Source of the DNA: Ciceribacter lividus
GTDB taxonomy: Bacteria > Pseudomonadota > Alphaproteobacteria > Rhizobiales > Rhizobiaceae
DNA length: 64,000 bases
NCBI RefSeq assembly: GCF_003337715.1
Contig: NZ_QPIX01000003.1
Span: 1 to 64,000 of the forward strand
Direction: 5' to 3'
The notes beneath the pieces were generated by a model. It ran no database searches and was not told the origin of the DNA. It saw nothing but the letters and a program-made list of their open reading frames with translations. Both the position numbers and the translations under genes were made by a program. Positions 16,984 through 28,809 of this stretch are shown here, in pieces; positions within the stretch are counted from its first letter, which is position 1, and every line of letters starts with the position of its first letter.

Positions 16984-19250
16984 GCCGCGATCGCCGCCAT
17001 GTTGACGATGTCGGTGTCCTTGGCGCCCATCGAAGCGATCTGCACCGATTTCCCGAGGCCGACCAGGATCGGACCCATCACGGTAGAGCCGCCGAGTTCC
17101 TGCAGCATCTTCGTCGAGATCGATGCGGAGTGGATGGCCGGCATCACCAGCACATTCGCCGTGCCGGAGAGCCGGCAGAAGGGATACTGTTCCATCCGGT
17201 GGGCATTGAGCGCCACATCTGCCCCCATCTCGCCGTCATACTCGAAGTCGACCCGGCGTGTGTCCAGGATCTTCACCGCCTCTCGCAGCCGTTCGGAACG
17301 TTCGCCGGTCGGATGTCCGAAGGTGGAATAGGCAAGCAGCGCCACCCGGGGCTCGTAGCCGAAGCTGCGGGCGAAGCCGGCGGCCTCCTCGGCAATGTCG
17401 GCGAGCTCCTCGGCCGTCGGCATGTCGTGTACGGCGGTATCGGCGACCAGAACCGTCCGTCCGCGGGTCAGTGCGAGCGACACGCCGATCACGCGATGGC
17501 CTGGCTGCGGGTCGATACAGCGGCGTACATCCTCGAGCGCCGTTGAATAATTGCGGGTGGTGCCCGTTACCATGGCATCGGCGTCGCCGAGCGCTACCAT
17601 GCAGGCGGAGAAATGATTGCGGTCCGTGTTGATAAGGCGCTGGCAGTCGCGCAGGAGGTAGCCTTTGCGCTGCAGCCGCGAGTAGAGATATTCGGTGTAA
17701 GCCTCGACACGGGTCGAAAGCCGCGCATTGACGACTTCGATGCCCGGACGATCGAGGTCAATTCCCGCGCGCGCGGCGGTGGCCTTGAGGGGGTCATCGC
17801 GACCGACGAGGATCGCCGTGCCGAGCCCCTGGTTGGCGAAGGCGATTGCGGCACGCATCACCTGTTCTTCCTCGCCTTCGGCGAAAACGACGCGCTTCGG
17901 ATGGTTGCGCACCCGCTCGTAGAGGTGCTGCGTCGTCGCGGCGATCGGGTCGCGCCGCGCCGAGAGCTCTCGCGCATAGGCGTCGAGATCGGTGATCGGC
18001 TTGCGCGCGACGCCGGTCTCCATCGCAGCTTTGGCGACGGCGACCGGTATGGCCGAGATCAGTCGCGGATCGAACGGCACCGGAATGATGTACTCGGCGC
18101 CGAAGCGCGGCCGCGTCCCCTGATAGGCGGCCGCCACGTCGTCGGGGACATCCTCCCGTGCCAGCTCGGCAAGCGATCGGACGGCGGCGATCTTCATGGC
18201 GTCGTTGATCGAGGAAGCACGGACGTCGAGCGCGCCTCGGAAAATGTAGGGAAAGCCGAGCACGTTGTTGACCTGGTTCGGGTAATCCGAACGTCCTGTC
18301 GCCATGATCGCGTCATTGCGGATATCGGCGACTTCTTCCGGAGTGATTTCCGGATCCGGGTTGGCCATCGCGAAGATGATCGGATTGTCGGCCATCGAGC
18401 GGATCATGTCGGCGGTAAACGCACCCTTCTGGGAGAGCCCCAGCACGACGTCGGCGCCTTCCATCGCTTCGGCGAGCGTGCGGCGGTCGGTCTTCACCGC
18501 ATGGGCCGATTTCCACTGGTTCATGCCTTCCGTCCGGCCCTGGTAGATCACGCCCTTTGTGTCGCAGAGGGTGATGTTTTCCGGATTGAAGCCCATGGCC
18601 TTGATGAGCTCGATACAGGCGATCGCCGCCGCGCCGGCCCCGTTGCAGACGAGCCGCGTGTTCTTGAAATCGCGCCCGGTGAGTTCGAGCGCATTGATCA
18701 GTCCGGCGGCAGCGATGATCGCCGTGCCGTGCTGGTCGTCGTGAAAGACTGGGATGTCCATGAGCTCGCGCAGGCGCTGCTCGATGATGAAGCAGTCCGG
18801 CGCCTTGATGTCCTCGAGGTTGATGCCGCCGAAGGATGGCCCGAGATAGCGCACGCAGTTGATGAATTCGTCGACGTTTTCGGTGTCGACTTCGAGGTCG
18901 ATGGAATCGACGTCGGCGAATCGCTTGAAGAGGACGGATTTGCCTTCCATGACCGGCTTGGAAGCAAGCGCTCCGAGATTGCCGAGGCCGAGGATCGCCG
19001 TGCCGTTGGTGATGACGGCCACCATATTGCCGCGGGTCGTATAGTCGTAGGCAGTCGCAGGGTCGGCGGCAATTGCCTTGACCGGAACGGCGACACCGGG
19101 CGAATAGGCAAGGGAAAGATCGCGCTGCGTCGCCATCGGCTTGGTCGGCGCGATTTCGAGCTTGCCCGGTCGGCCCTGGGCATGGAAATCGAGCGCTTCC
19201 TGTTCCGTGACGGATGTCCTGATGCGGTCGGCCTTGTCTGATGCGGGCAT
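16965..19250 (-). CDS. tme: NADP-dependent malic enzyme (MaeB/Tme type, with phosphotransacetylase-like domain)
   Basis: A 761-residue malic enzyme decarboxylating malate to pyruvate. The N-terminal malic domain ([39 protein letters not shown]) and NAD(P)-binding domain ([17 protein letters not shown]) fill about residues 1-430. The rest resembles phosphotransacetylase ([30 protein letters not shown]), which in rhizobia affects oligomerisation and regulation but is not catalytic. S. meliloti has an NAD-linked dme, required for symbiosis, and tme; tme is favoured by adjacency to mutS and olsB. Divergent from mutS over 109 bases. Confidence 0.9.
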   Translation of the reverse strand: MPASDKADRIRTSVTEQEALDFHAQGRPGKLEIAPTKPMATQRDLSLAYSPGVAVPVKAIAADPATAYDYTTRGNMVAVITNGTAILGLGNLGALASKPVMEGKSVLFKRFADVDSIDLEVDTENVDEFINCVRYLGPSFGGINLEDIKAPDCFIIEQRLRELMDIPVFHDDQHGTAIIAAAGLINALELTGRDFKNTRLVCNGAGAAAIACIELIKAMGFNPENITLCDTKGVIYQGRTEGMNQWKSAHAVKTDRRTLAEAMEGADVVLGLSQKGAFTADMIRSMADNPIIFAMANPDPEITPEEVADIRNDAIMATGRSDYPNQVNNVLGFPYIFRGALDVRASSINDAMKIAAVRSLAELAREDVPDDVAAAYQGTRPRFGAEYIIPVPFDPRLISAIPVAVAKAAMETGVARKPITDLDAYARELSARRDPIAATTQHLYERVRNHPKRVVFAEGEEEQVMRAAIAFANQGLGTAILVGRDDPLKATAARAGIDLDRPGIEVVNARLSTRVEAYTEYLYSRLQRKGYLLRDCQRLINTDRNHFSACMVALGDADAMVTGTTRNYSTALEDVRRCIDPQPGHRVIGVSLALTRGRTVLVADTAVHDMPTAEELADIAEEAAGFARSFGYEPRVALLAYSTFGHPTGERSERLREAVKILDTRRVDFEYDGEMGADVALNAHRMEQYPFCRLSGTANVLVMPAIHSASISTKMLQELGGSTVMGPILVGLGKSVQIASMGAKDTDIVNMAAIAAYNAGA

Positions 19251-19359
19251 GTTCCCTCGAACCTAGCTGTGGGCGGCCGTTGTCCCGGCCGACCTTTGTT
19301 ATTGTCTTTGCAGAGCAGAGGCCGTTACTGTTGCACGTCTCTTTTTCGAAGAAAACCGT

Positions 19360-22101
19360 TTGCCCGTGACAATCAACAGAGCCCCCTCGACCGAGGTCCT
19401 GAATGCTGCCGAGCTTGTCTCGGAGGAGAGCCGTGCATCGGCGACGCCGATGATGGAACAGTATATCGAGATCAAGGCCAACAACCCGGATTCGCTGCTT
19501 TTCTACCGCATGGGCGACTTCTACGAACTCTTCTTCGAAGATGCGGTAGATGCCTCGCGGGCACTCGGAATCACCCTGACGAAGCGCGGCCAGCACATGG
19601 GGCAGGAAATCCCTATGTGCGGCGTGCCGGTGCATGCCGCTGACGACTATCTGCAGAAACTGATCTCTCTCGGCTTCCGGGTCGCCGTCTGTGAACAGGT
19701 CGAGGATCCGGCTGAAGCGAAGAAGCGGGGATCGAAGTCGGTCGTCCGCCGCGACGTCGTCCGGCTCGTCACGCCGGGCACGCTGACTGAAGAGAAGCTG
19801 CTCTCGCCGTCCGAGTCGAACTACCTGATGGCGCTTTCGCGCATACGCGGCGGCGCCTCGCCGCAAATGGCTCTGGCCTGGATCGATATATCGACCGGCG
19901 TCTTCCGGCTTGCCGAGACGGAGGAGGGGCGATTGCTCGCCGACATCCTCCGGATCGAGCCGCGCGAACTGATCGTCCCCGACGGCATCTTTTTCGATCC
20001 CGAGCTGAAACCTGTTTTCGACGTGCTCGGCCGGGTGGCCGTGCCGCAGCCGGCGGTGCTCTTCGACAGTGCGACGGCCGAAAACCGGCTGGCGCGCTTC
20101 TTCGGCGTCGGCACGCTCGACGGCTTCGGCTCCTTCACGCGTGCCGAGTTGGCGGCGGCGTCCGCAGCCGTCGCCTATGTCGAGAAGACGCAGATAGCGG
20201 AGCGGCCGCCGCTCGGATTGCCGGAGCGCCAGAGTGCCGCGTCGACGCTCTTCATCGATCCTGCGACGCGCGCCAACCTGGAACTCGTGAAAACGCTCTC
20301 CGGTGATCGCAATGGTTCGCTGCTGAAGGCGATCGACCGGACCGTCACCGGTGGTGGCGCTCGTCTGCTCGCCGAGCGGTTGATGTCGCCCCTCACCGAT
20401 CCGCAGGAGATCGCCGAGCGGCAGGATTCCATCGCATTCCTGCTCGCGGAGGCGACTCTCGCTGACCGCCTGCGCGATGCTCTGAAGCGCGTGCCGGACA
20501 TGCCTCGCGCACTCTCCCGCCTGGCGCTCGAGCGCGGTGGTCCGCGTGATCTGGGCGCGATCCGTCATGGGCTTGCGGTTGCTCGTGACGTCGCAGGACT
20601 CCTTTCGAAACAGGACCTGCCGGCGGAGATCGAAGGAGCCTATGAGGATCTCATTCTTCTGCCGGCTTCTCTCGAAGACTTGCTTGCGGCAATGCTCGCC
20701 GACGACCTGACGCTGTTGAAGCGCGATGGCGGTTTCCTGCGCGAGGGGGCGGTCACCGAACTCGACGAGGTACGGGCCCTGCGCGACCAGTCGCGCCGGG
20801 TGATCGCCGGATTGCAGCTGCAATATGCCGAGGAAACCGGGATCAGGTCGCTGAAGATCAAGCACAACAATGTGCTTGGCTACTTCATCGAGGTCTCCGC
20901 CGGCAATGCCGGCGCGATGACCGACAGCGACGCGGCACGGGCGCGCTTCATTCATCGACAGACGATGGCGAGCGCCATGCGGTTCACCACGACCGAACTC
21001 GCCGACCTCGAAAGCCGGATCGCCAATGCCGCCGGTCAGGCCCTGGAAATCGAACTGCAGGTCTTCGATCGCATGACTGCGGAGGTTGTTGCCGCCGCCG
21101 AACCGATCAAGGCTGCGGCGCGAGCGCTTGCAGTGCTCGACGTGGCGGCGGGGCTTGCAGCACTCGCCGAAGAGCAGGGCTACTGCCGCCCGATCGTCGA
21201 CGACAGTCGGATGTTCGCGATCACCGCAGGCCGCCATCCGGTCGTCGAGCAGGTATTGAGACGGCAGGCGCTCAGCCCGTTCATCGCCAACAACTGCGAT
21301 CTATCTCCGAGCGGCAGTGGAAGCAACGGCGCAATCTGGCTGCTCACCGGCCCCAACATGGGCGGCAAGTCGACGTTCCTGCGCCAGAACGCGCTGATCG
21401 CCATCATGGCGCAAATGGGTTCGTTCGTGCCTGCGGGTTCGGCCCACATCGGCGTCGTCGACCGCCTCTTCTCTCGCGTCGGAGCCTCGGATGACCTTGC
21501 TCGCGGGCGCTCGACATTCATGGTCGAAATGGTCGAGACGGCGGCGATCCTCAACCAGGCCGGCGACCGCTCGCTTGTCATTCTTGATGAGATCGGTCGC
21601 GGCACGGCGACCTTCGACGGTCTTTCGATCGCCTGGGCGGCGGTTGAGCATCTGCATGAGGTCAACCGTTGCCGGGCGCTGTTCGCCACCCACTTCCACG
21701 AACTGACGGCGCTCTCGGAAAAGCTCGACAGGCTCTCCAACGTCACCATGCGCGTCAAGGAATGGGACGGAGACGTGATCTTCCTGCATGAGGTAGGTCC
21801 CGGAGCCGCCGATCGCTCCTACGGCATTCAGGTCGCACGGCTGGCGGGACTGCCAGCCTCGGTGGTGGCGCGCGCCCGCGACGTTCTCACACGCCTTGAG
21901 GATGCCGATCGCAAGAATCCGGCGAGCCAGTTGATCGACGATCTGCCGCTTTTCCAGGTGGCGGTACGACGTGAGACGGCAGCAAAGGTGGGCGCCTCGA
22001 AAGTTGAGGAGGCGCTCCGTGCGCTGGATCTTGACGACATGACGCCGCGCGCAGCTCTTGAGGCGCTCTACGAACTCAGGAAACAACTTGGCAAGTCTTG
22101 A
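19360..22101 (+). CDS. mutS: DNA mismatch repair protein MutS
   Basis: A 913-residue mismatch-recognition ATPase. The mismatch-contacting [15 protein letters not shown] (Phe-x-Glu) is near residues 49-63, followed by connector, lever and clamp domains. Walker [10 protein letters not shown] lies near residue 665; [12 protein letters not shown] and the FATHFHEL motif follow. The TTG at 19360 lies just upstream of an in-frame GTG and has only a weak ribosome site; the next ATG pair ([11 protein letters not shown]) would cut about 30 residues. mutL is not in the window. glnD follows after a structured gap. Confidence 0.97.
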   Translation: MPVTINRAPSTEVLNAAELVSEESRASATPMMEQYIEIKANNPDSLLFYRMGDFYELFFEDAVDASRALGITLTKRGQHMGQEIPMCGVPVHAADDYLQKLISLGFRVAVCEQVEDPAEAKKRGSKSVVRRDVVRLVTPGTLTEEKLLSPSESNYLMALSRIRGGASPQMALAWIDISTGVFRLAETEEGRLLADILRIEPRELIVPDGIFFDPELKPVFDVLGRVAVPQPAVLFDSATAENRLARFFGVGTLDGFGSFTRAELAAASAAVAYVEKTQIAERPPLGLPERQSAASTLFIDPATRANLELVKTLSGDRNGSLLKAIDRTVTGGGARLLAERLMSPLTDPQEIAERQDSIAFLLAEATLADRLRDALKRVPDMPRALSRLALERGGPRDLGAIRHGLAVARDVAGLLSKQDLPAEIEGAYEDLILLPASLEDLLAAMLADDLTLLKRDGGFLREGAVTELDEVRALRDQSRRVIAGLQLQYAEETGIRSLKIKHNNVLGYFIEVSAGNAGAMTDSDAARARFIHRQTMASAMRFTTTELADLESRIANAAGQALEIELQVFDRMTAEVVAAAEPIKAAARALAVLDVAAGLAALAEEQGYCRPIVDDSRMFAITAGRHPVVEQVLRRQALSPFIANNCDLSPSGSGSNGAIWLLTGPNMGGKSTFLRQNALIAIMAQMGSFVPAGSAHIGVVDRLFSRVGASDDLARGRSTFMVEMVETAAILNQAGDRSLVILDEIGRGTATFDGLSIAWAAVEHLHEVNRCRALFATHFHELTALSEKLDRLSNVTMRVKEWDGDVIFLHEVGPGAADRSYGIQVARLAGLPASVVARARDVLTRLEDADRKNPASQLIDDLPLFQVAVRRETAAKVGASKVEEALRALDLDDMTPRAALEALYELRKQLGKS

Positions 22102-22121
22102 TCGTTAGAATTGCCTGTGAA

Positions 22122-22156
22122 GGGTGCCGGAAAAGCGCTATAGCGCTGTTGCACCC
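22122..22156. repeat. Nested inverted repeats between mutS and glnD
   Basis: An outer inverted repeat GGGTGC/GCACCC encloses a perfect 14-base palindrome AGCGCTATAGCGCT, all 20 bases after the mutS stop. It could fold as a hairpin in mutS mRNA or bind a dimeric protein. There is no T-run, so it is not a classical intrinsic terminator. Confidence 0.6.
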
Positions 22157-22220
22157 AGCTCGCCATCTATTGCCGGAAAGCCTTGCGGCGGACCTGCCGG
22201 GGAAAGCCTGACGCACTGCC

Positions 22221-25046
22221 ATGACCATGTCCGATCTCGATCTCAGCGAAATCCTCGATATCGCCGCTCTCGCGGAAGAATGCGGAAATGCAGTTCGCGC
22301 CAATGGCGGCAAGCTGCTGGAGACGCGTTCGGCCCTTCTGCCGATCCTGCGCGCCGCAAGCACTCAAGGGCGCGAGAAGGTGAAGGCGCAGCTCTTTGCC
22401 GATGGTAGCGGTCTCCGCTGCGCGCAGCGGCTCTCCTGGCTGCAGGACCGGATCATCGCCATCATCTTCGACTGTGCCGCAACCCAGATCTACCGCGACG
22501 CGGCAAAGATCGCGGTCTCGGCCGTCGGCGGGTACGGTCGCGGCACCCTGGCGCCGGGATCGGATATCGACCTGCTCTTCGTGCTACCGGCGAAGTTCAC
22601 CCCCGACATGCACAGCGCCGTCGAGTTCGTGCTCTATCTCCTGTGGGACATGGGCTTCAAGGTCGGACATGCGACCCGCACGATCGAGGAATGCATCCGC
22701 CTGTCGAAAACGGACATGACGATCCGCACCGCGATCCTCGAGACACGCTTCGTCTGCGGCCGGGAAGAGCTGGTAGGGGAACTGCACCAGCGTTTCGATC
22801 ACGACGTGACCCGCGACACGGCTCCGGAATTCATCGCTGCCAAGCTCGCCGAACGCGATGAGCGACACCGCAAATCAGGCGACAGCCGTTATCTCGTCGA
22901 GCCGAACGTCAAGGAAGGCAAGGGAGGTCTGCGCGACCTGCAGACGCTCTTCTGGATCGCCAAGTACAAATACCATGTTCGCGACGCCGGTGAACTCGTC
23001 AAGCTCGGCGTTCTTTCGAAGCAGGAATTGCGGCTTTTCCAGAAGGCCGACGACTTTCTCTGGGCGGTGCGCTGTCACATGCACTTCCTGACCGGCAAGC
23101 CGGAGGAGCGCCTCTCCTTCGACCTGCAGCCGGAGATCGCCCGCAGCCTCGGTTACCAGCCGCGGCCAGGCCTTTCGGCCGTCGAGCGCTTCATGAAGCA
23201 CTACTTCCTCGTCGCCAAGGATGTCGGCGACCTGACCCGCATCTTCTGCGCGACGCTCGAGGAACAGCAGGCGAAGGCCGCGCCCGTATTGACGGCGATG
23301 CTCGGCCGCTTCGCCAACCGTCCCCGCAAGATTCCCGGTACCATCGAGTTCATCGAGGACAGGGGGCGCATCGCGCTCGCCGACAAGGACGTCTTCAAAC
23401 GTGACCCGATCTCGATCATGCGCTTCTTTCACGTGGCGGATATCAACGGGCTCGAGTTCCATCCTGATGCGTTGAAGATCGTCACCCGCTCGCTGTCGCT
23501 GATCGACAACGACTTCCGGGAAAACGAGGAGGCAAACCGGCTTTTCCTGTCAATGCTCACCTCGCGGCGTCAGCCGGGGCAGATCCTGCGCCGGATGAAC
23601 GAGTCCGGCGTTCTCGGCCGCTTCATTCCGGAATTCGGCAAGATTGTCTCGATGATGCAGTTCAACATGTATCATCATTACACGGTCGATGAGCACCTGA
23701 TCCGTACCATAGAGGTTCTGTCGGAGATCGACCAGGGGAAGGCCGAGGATATCCATCCGCTCGCCGCGACCCTCATGCCCGGTGTTGAGGATCGGGACTC
23801 GCTTTACGTCGCGGTTCTCCTTCACGACATTGCCAAGGGGCGACAAGAGGATCATTCCGTCGCCGGTGCACGGGTCGCGCGCAAGCTCTGCCCGCGCCTC
23901 GGCCTCAGCCCGAAGCAGACGGAACTCGTTGCCTGGCTCATCGATGAACACCTCACCATGTCGATGGTTGCGCAGACCCGTGACATGCATGACCGCAAGA
24001 CGATCAGCGATTTCGCCGAGAAGGTGCAGTCACTCGACCGGCTCAAAATGCTCCTGATCCTGACGGTTTGCGATATTCGTGCGGTTGGTCCAGGTGTGTG
24101 GAACGGCTGGAAGGGCCAGTTGCTGCGAACACTTTACTACGAGACCGAATTGCTGCTGTCCGGCGGGTTTTCGGAAGTGTCGCGCAAGGATCGCGCCAAG
24201 TATGCCGCCGAGCAGCTCAGCAAGGCGCTCGGCGACTGGAGCGACAAAGATCGCGCGATGTACACAAAGTTGCACTACGAGCCGTATCTGCTCACCGTGC
24301 CACTGGAGGATCAGGTGCGGCACGCCCACTTCATTCGTGAGGCGGATAGCACAGGCAAGGGGCTTGCGACCATGGTCCGGACCCATTCCTTCCATGCGAT
24401 CACCGAGATCACGGTGCTCGCTCCCGACCACCCGCGCCTCCTGTCGGTTATTGCAGGAGCGTGTGCCGCGGCGGGCGCGAACATCGCCGATGCCCAGATC
24501 TATACGACCTCAGACGGTCGCGCTTTGGACACCATTCTGGTCAACCGTGAGTTCCCGATCGACGAGGACGAAATGCGGAGAGGTGCGACGATCAGCAAGA
24601 TGATCGAGGACGTTCTCTCCGGCCGCAAGCGGCTGCCGGAAGTGATCGCCACCCGTAGCAAGGGCAAGAAAGGGAACAAGACCTTCCCCGTGCAGCCACA
24701 CGTGACGATCTCGAACACACTGTCGAACAAGTTCACCGTCATCGAGGTCGAGTGCCTCGACCGCATCGGTTTGCTCGCCGAGGTGACGGCGGTGTTCTCC
24801 GACCTGTCGCTCGACATACAGTCCGCCCGCATCACCACCTTCGGGGAAAAGGTGATCGATACCTTCTACGTCACTGACCTCATAGGACAGAAGGTCACCA
24901 ACGAGAACCGCCAGGCGAGTGTCATCGCGCGCCTGAAGACGGTGATGGCGGGCCAGGCCGATGAATTCCGCGACAATATGCCGTCCGGCATCATCGCGCC
25001 ACAGCTGCAGAAGAGTCCGGTCGCGCAGAAGAAGGTCAAGGCCTGA
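22221..25046 (+). CDS. glnD: Bifunctional uridylyltransferase/uridylyl-removing enzyme GlnD
   Basis: A 941-residue glutamine sensor that uridylylates PII proteins when nitrogen is scarce and removes UMP when glutamine is high. The nucleotidyltransferase domain has [18 protein letters not shown] (103-120); the HD domain has [15 protein letters not shown] (about 532-546); two C-terminal ACT domains begin near 731 ([23 protein letters not shown]) and 839 ([18 protein letters not shown]). A second in-frame ATG at 22227 is an alternative start. Upstream of murJ with a 2-base gap, so the two are cotranscribed. Works with the RpoN and PtsN products also encoded here. Confidence 0.97.
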   Translation: MTMSDLDLSEILDIAALAEECGNAVRANGGKLLETRSALLPILRAASTQGREKVKAQLFADGSGLRCAQRLSWLQDRIIAIIFDCAATQIYRDAAKIAVSAVGGYGRGTLAPGSDIDLLFVLPAKFTPDMHSAVEFVLYLLWDMGFKVGHATRTIEECIRLSKTDMTIRTAILETRFVCGREELVGELHQRFDHDVTRDTAPEFIAAKLAERDERHRKSGDSRYLVEPNVKEGKGGLRDLQTLFWIAKYKYHVRDAGELVKLGVLSKQELRLFQKADDFLWAVRCHMHFLTGKPEERLSFDLQPEIARSLGYQPRPGLSAVERFMKHYFLVAKDVGDLTRIFCATLEEQQAKAAPVLTAMLGRFANRPRKIPGTIEFIEDRGRIALADKDVFKRDPISIMRFFHVADINGLEFHPDALKIVTRSLSLIDNDFRENEEANRLFLSMLTSRRQPGQILRRMNESGVLGRFIPEFGKIVSMMQFNMYHHYTVDEHLIRTIEVLSEIDQGKAEDIHPLAATLMPGVEDRDSLYVAVLLHDIAKGRQEDHSVAGARVARKLCPRLGLSPKQTELVAWLIDEHLTMSMVAQTRDMHDRKTISDFAEKVQSLDRLKMLLILTVCDIRAVGPGVWNGWKGQLLRTLYYETELLLSGGFSEVSRKDRAKYAAEQLSKALGDWSDKDRAMYTKLHYEPYLLTVPLEDQVRHAHFIREADSTGKGLATMVRTHSFHAITEITVLAPDHPRLLSVIAGACAAAGANIADAQIYTTSDGRALDTILVNREFPIDEDEMRRGATISKMIEDVLSGRKRLPEVIATRSKGKKGNKTFPVQPHVTISNTLSNKFTVIEVECLDRIGLLAEVTAVFSDLSLDIQSARITTFGEKVIDTFYVTDLIGQKVTNENRQASVIARLKTVMAGQADEFRDNMPSGIIAPQLQKSPVAQKKVKA

Positions 25047-25048
25047 GC

Positions 25049-26659
25049 ATGGGGCTCGTCAAGAAGTTTGCCACCGTCGGCGGCGCGACACTGGGCAGCC
25101 GCCTCTTTGGCTTCGCACGCGAGACACTGATGGCCGCGGCTCTCGGCACGGGACCGATGGCCGACGTCTTCTACGCGGCGTTCCGCTTCCCGAACCTTTT
25201 TCGCCGGCTTTTTGCAGAAGGGGCCTTCAATGCCGCCTTCGTGCCGCTCTTTGCCAAGGAGATCGAGGCGAACGGGGTGGATGGCGCCAAGCGTTTCTCC
25301 GAGGAGGTCTTCGGGGTTCTGTTCACCGTCCTGATGATCCTGACGATCGGTATGGAACTCGCCATGCCGCTCCTCGTCTCGTGGATCATCGCGCCGGGTT
25401 TCGCCGACGATCCGGAGAAGCTGTCTATTACCGTCAGGCTTGCTGCGGTGATGTTTCCCTATCTCATGTCGATGTCGCTGACGGCGATGATGAGCGGCAT
25501 GCTGAACTCGCTGCACCACTTCTTCGCGGCGGCCGTCGCCCCGATCTTTCTCAACGTCGTCATGATTGGCGCGTTGTTCTACGCGCTTTACACCGGCGCG
25601 GAGCCTGCCCTGACGGCGTGGTATCTCTCCTGGTCGGTGCTCGCCGCCGGTGTCTTGCAGTTGGCCGTCGTCTATGGCGGCGTGCGCCATGCCGGAATTT
25701 CCATCGGGTTGAGGTTTCCGCGCTTCACGCCCAACGTGAAGCGGCTTCTGGTGCTCGCCATCCCGGCGGCGGTGACGGGTGGTATCACCCAGATCAACCA
25801 GATCATCGGCCAGGCGATCGCCTCCGGGAAGGAAGGCGCTATCGCCGCCCTCCAGTATGCCGACCGCATCTATCAGCTTCCACTCGGCGTCGTCGGCGTG
25901 GCGGTCGGGGTCGTCCTGCTTCCGGAACTCGCCAGGGCACTGAAGGCCGGCTATATGAAGGAGGCGACCTATATCCAGAACCGGTCGATCGAATTCGTGC
26001 TGTTCCTCACCCTTCCTGCGGCGGCCGCGCTCTGGGTTCTCTCCGACGAAATCATCCGCGTGCTCTACGAGCGCGGCGCCTTCACCGAACAGAACACGGC
26101 GGTCGTCGCCTCGATCCTCGCGATCTACGGCCTCGGGCTTCCGGGCTTCGTCCTGATCAAAGCCCTGCAGCCGGGCTTCTATGCACGGGAGGATACGCGC
26201 ACACCGATGCGGTTCACCGGGGTTTCGGTCGTTATCAACTCCGCGCTCGCCATCTCGCTTTTCCCCTTCATCGCCGAGCGCGGGATTGCGACGGCCGAAG
26301 CCGCCGCGGGCTGGGTCAATACCTGCCTCCTGTTTACAACGCTTCTTCGCCGTGGAAACCTCGTGTGGGACTGGGCGCTCGCGAAAAGGGCGGCGCGGCT
26401 CGTCGTCGCCTCCGCGGTCATGGCCGGCGTGCTCGTCTATCTCTCCGACCGCTGGAGCGGCTGGCTGCAGCCAGAGACACAGCTTTTGACGCAGGTCGCG
26501 GCGCTCGGCGCGCTGATTGCCGTTGCGATAGTCGTCTATTTCGGCCTTGCCTTCGCCATCGGCGGGGCCGATCTCGGCATGATACGGCGCAATCTCCAGC
26601 GCGGCGCCCGGAGTTCCGCCCAATCGTCCGAAAGCCTGCCTTCGGATGGCGAGCAATGA
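25049..26659 (+). CDS. murJ: Lipid II flippase MurJ (MviN)
   Basis: A 536-residue polytopic MOP-superfamily protein with about 14 transmembrane helices that flips lipid II for peptidoglycan synthesis. The N-terminus (LVKKFATVGGATLGSRLFGFARETLMAAALGTGPMADVFYAAFRFPNLFRRLFAEGAFNAAFVP) is strongly conserved MurJ sequence, including the essential Arg residues of the central cavity. Starts 2 bases after glnD and overlaps the next gene by ATGA. Confidence 0.97.
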   Translation: MGLVKKFATVGGATLGSRLFGFARETLMAAALGTGPMADVFYAAFRFPNLFRRLFAEGAFNAAFVPLFAKEIEANGVDGAKRFSEEVFGVLFTVLMILTIGMELAMPLLVSWIIAPGFADDPEKLSITVRLAAVMFPYLMSMSLTAMMSGMLNSLHHFFAAAVAPIFLNVVMIGALFYALYTGAEPALTAWYLSWSVLAAGVLQLAVVYGGVRHAGISIGLRFPRFTPNVKRLLVLAIPAAVTGGITQINQIIGQAIASGKEGAIAALQYADRIYQLPLGVVGVAVGVVLLPELARALKAGYMKEATYIQNRSIEFVLFLTLPAAAALWVLSDEIIRVLYERGAFTEQNTAVVASILAIYGLGLPGFVLIKALQPGFYAREDTRTPMRFTGVSVVINSALAISLFPFIAERGIATAEAAAGWVNTCLLFTTLLRRGNLVWDWALAKRAARLVVASAVMAGVLVYLSDRWSGWLQPETQLLTQVAALGALIAVAIVVYFGLAFAIGGADLGMIRRNLQRGARSSAQSSESLPSDGEQ

Positions 26660-27063
26660 CCCGTTCAGCGCCCCGGCGTCGCCTCGCTACGGTCGCACTG
26701 GTGGTCGATGATTACGACCGCGCCAAAGCCTTCTACTGCGATGTCCTCGGCTTCGAGTGCCTTGCCGACAGCAGTTTGGAGGGGGACAAGCGCTGGCTCG
26801 TCGTCGCGCCGAAAGGAGCGGCCGGTGCCGCCCTGCTGCTCGCCCGGGCAGACGGCGAAGCACAGATGCAGGCGATTGGAAACCAGACGGGCGGCCGGGT
26901 CGCGTTCTTCCTGGAGACCGACGACTTCGCACATGACCACGCGACCTTTCTTGCAAATGGCGTCCAGTTCCTCGAAGAGCCTCGACGCGAGGTCTATGGG
27001 ACAGTCGCCGTCTTCGCGGACCTCTACGGAAATCGCTGGGACCTGATCGAACCCGCCCCTTGA
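26656..27063 (+). CDS. VOC family protein
   Basis: A 135-residue vicinal oxygen chelate protein: LATVALVVDDYDRAKAFYCDVLGFECLAD, then TGGRVAFFLETDDFAHDHATFLANGV and VAVFADLYGNRWDLIEP, whose final Glu-like segment is the metal-binding end of the fold. Likely a small lyase, dioxygenase or binding protein; the substrate is unknown. The ATG at 26656 overlaps the murJ stop (ATGA), indicating translational coupling; a very long frame that includes this end is the shifted shadow of murJ. Second VOC gene in the window, not closely similar to the one at 2733. Confidence 0.88.
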   Translation: MTRSAPRRRLATVALVVDDYDRAKAFYCDVLGFECLADSSLEGDKRWLVVAPKGAAGAALLLARADGEAQMQAIGNQTGGRVAFFLETDDFAHDHATFLANGVQFLEEPRREVYGTVAVFADLYGNRWDLIEPAP

Positions 27064-27143
27064 TTGTCGTTCGGGCCGCGTGCATAAGCGCGAGCGAGTT
27101 TCAATAGCGGGGCCGGGCCCTCCACAAGCCTGTGAGGACGATT

Positions 27144-28208
27144 ATGGGCGAATTCAAGCATCTGGTTTTCTCCGGGGTTCAGCCGACCGGCAATCTTCAT
27201 CTCGGCAACTACCTGGGCGCGATCCGCAAGTTCGTCGCGCTTCAGGAGAGCCACGATTGCATCTACTGCGTCGTCGACCTGCATGCGATCACGGCCCAGC
27301 TCGTCCATGACGACCTGCCGGGTCAGATCCGCTCGATCACGGCGGCCTTCATCGCGGCCGGTATCGATCCCAAGCAGCATATCGTCTTCAACCAGTCGCA
27401 GGTTCCCCAGCACGCCGAACTCGCCTGGATCTTCAACTGTGTCGCGCGCATCGGCTGGATGAACCGCATGACGCAGTTCAAGGATAAGGCAGGCAAGGAC
27501 CGCGAGAATGCCTCGCTCGGTCTGCTCGCCTATCCGAGCCTGATGGCCGCCGACATCCTCGTCTACCGCGCGACCCATGTCCCGGTCGGTGACGACCAGA
27601 AGCAACACCTCGAGCTGACGCGCGACATCGCCATGAAGTTCAACATGGACTTCATGGCGAAGATCCGCGCGGCTGGCCTTGGGACCGACATCGTCGTGGG
27701 CGACGAGCCGGTTCACGCCTATTTCCCGATGGTGGAGCCGATGATCGAGGGGCCGGCGCCGCGCGTCATGAGCCTCAAGGACGGCACCAAGAAGATGTCG
27801 AAGTCGGATCCCTCCGATCTCTCGCGCATCAATCTGCTGGATGACGCCGAAACCATCTCGAAGAAAATCCGCAAGGCCAAGACCGATCCGGACGCATTGC
27901 CGAGCGAGGTCGAAGGGCTGAAGGGCCGTCCCGAAGCCGACAATCTCGTCGGCATCTTCGCGGCACTTTCCGACCGCTCGAAGGCGGACGTCCTGAAGGA
28001 CTTCGGCGGACAGCAGTTCTCGGTCTTCAAGCCGGCTCTCGTCGATCTTGCCGTCGAGGTGCTCGCGCCCGTCAACGGGGAAATGCGCCGGCTCATGGGC
28101 GATCCCGGCTACATCGACAGCGTCCTGCGTGACGGTGGCGCTCGCGCCGGCGCCCGGGCCGAAAAGACCATGAAGGAAGTCCGCGACATCATCGGCTTCG
28201 TGCAGTAA
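27144..28208 (+). CDS. trpS: Tryptophan--tRNA ligase
   Basis: A 354-residue class I aminoacyl-tRNA synthetase. The HIGH-type motif is in [18 protein letters not shown] (about 9-26), followed by [53 protein letters not shown], and the KMSKS loop (KKMSKSDPS, near 215-223). The ATG at 27144 has TGAGGA 5-6 bases upstream and matches rhizobial starts ([13 protein letters not shown]); the GTG four codons earlier overlaps that ribosome site. Downstream of murJ and a VOC gene with an 80-base gap. Confidence 0.96.
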   Translation: MGEFKHLVFSGVQPTGNLHLGNYLGAIRKFVALQESHDCIYCVVDLHAITAQLVHDDLPGQIRSITAAFIAAGIDPKQHIVFNQSQVPQHAELAWIFNCVARIGWMNRMTQFKDKAGKDRENASLGLLAYPSLMAADILVYRATHVPVGDDQKQHLELTRDIAMKFNMDFMAKIRAAGLGTDIVVGDEPVHAYFPMVEPMIEGPAPRVMSLKDGTKKMSKSDPSDLSRINLLDDAETISKKIRKAKTDPDALPSEVEGLKGRPEADNLVGIFAALSDRSKADVLKDFGGQQFSVFKPALVDLAVEVLAPVNGEMRRLMGDPGYIDSVLRDGGARAGARAEKTMKEVRDIIGFVQ

Positions 28209-28285
28209 GGTCGCGAACGAGCCGGGCAGGGCGGCCGGAACCTGTCTGTGGGCGGATCAACGCAGTCCGGCGGCGGGGGATGCAC

Positions 28286-28777
28286 ATGGTTTCGACGCGC
28301 CTGTCACGCCTTGAGGGACACCGGCGAAAGTTTCTGGCGGTCATCGACAATACGCCGGAATGCTACCGGGCACTCCACTATGCCGGACGGCGCGCGAAGA
28401 ACTCGAACGGCGGTCTCGTCCTGCTCTACATCATTCCCGAGGGCGACTTCCAGCAGTGGCTCGGCGTCGAGGAAATCATGCGTGCGGAGGCGCGCGAGGA
28501 GGCCGAGGCGACGATGGCCAAGGCCGCTCAGACGGTCCGGGAGACCATCGGGACGGAGCCGGAGATCGTCATCCGCGAGGGAGGTCCTGCTGCTCAGATC
28601 AATGCGGTGATCGAGGAGGACCGGGACATCGCGATTCTCGTTCTGGCCGCCGGTTCGACAAAGGAAGGGCCGGGGCCACTGGTTTCCATGATCGCCGGGC
28701 GCGGCGCGGCCTTTCCGATTCCGGTGACCGTGCTCCCGGATTCCCTGACCAACGAGGAAATCGACGCCCTCTGCTGA
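28286..28777 (+). CDS. Universal stress protein (UspA family)
   Basis: A 163-residue single Usp domain: RRKFLAVIDNTPECYRALHYAGRRAKNSNGGLVLLYIIPEGD (first strand and nucleotide site), then a C-terminal DIAILVLAAGSTKEGPGPLVSMIAGRGAAFPIPVTVLPDSL. The C-terminal G-2x-G-9x-G(S/T) pattern of ATP-binding Usps is only partly matched. Role in stress survival is by family only. The ATG at 28286 has GGGGGA 6 bases upstream; an ATG two codons earlier is too close to that site. Between trpS and nfuA. Confidence 0.86.
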   Translation: MVSTRLSRLEGHRRKFLAVIDNTPECYRALHYAGRRAKNSNGGLVLLYIIPEGDFQQWLGVEEIMRAEAREEAEATMAKAAQTVRETIGTEPEIVIREGGPAAQINAVIEEDRDIAILVLAAGSTKEGPGPLVSMIAGRGAAFPIPVTVLPDSLTNEEIDALC

Positions 28778-28809
28778 ACCAGGGATAAGTTGCGGCGATG
28801 CCATTCGTG

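Noticed and set aside
17613..19241. A 542-codon plus-strand frame opposite the malic enzyme
   Set aside because: Antisense shadow of tme, with low-complexity Arg/Asp/Gly composition and no family motif.
18313..21237. A 974-codon open frame on the minus strand antisense to mutS and running into tme
   Set aside because: It is the antisense shadow of mutS and the shifted frame of tme in GC-rich DNA: composition is arginine-, histidine- and glycine-heavy with no recognisable domain, while both real genes carry intact motifs.
24961..27063. A 700-codon plus-strand frame across murJ
   Set aside because: Nearly all of it is the shifted frame of murJ and of the glnD end. Only its last 135 codons, from the ATG at 26656, are a real VOC gene, which is annotated separately.
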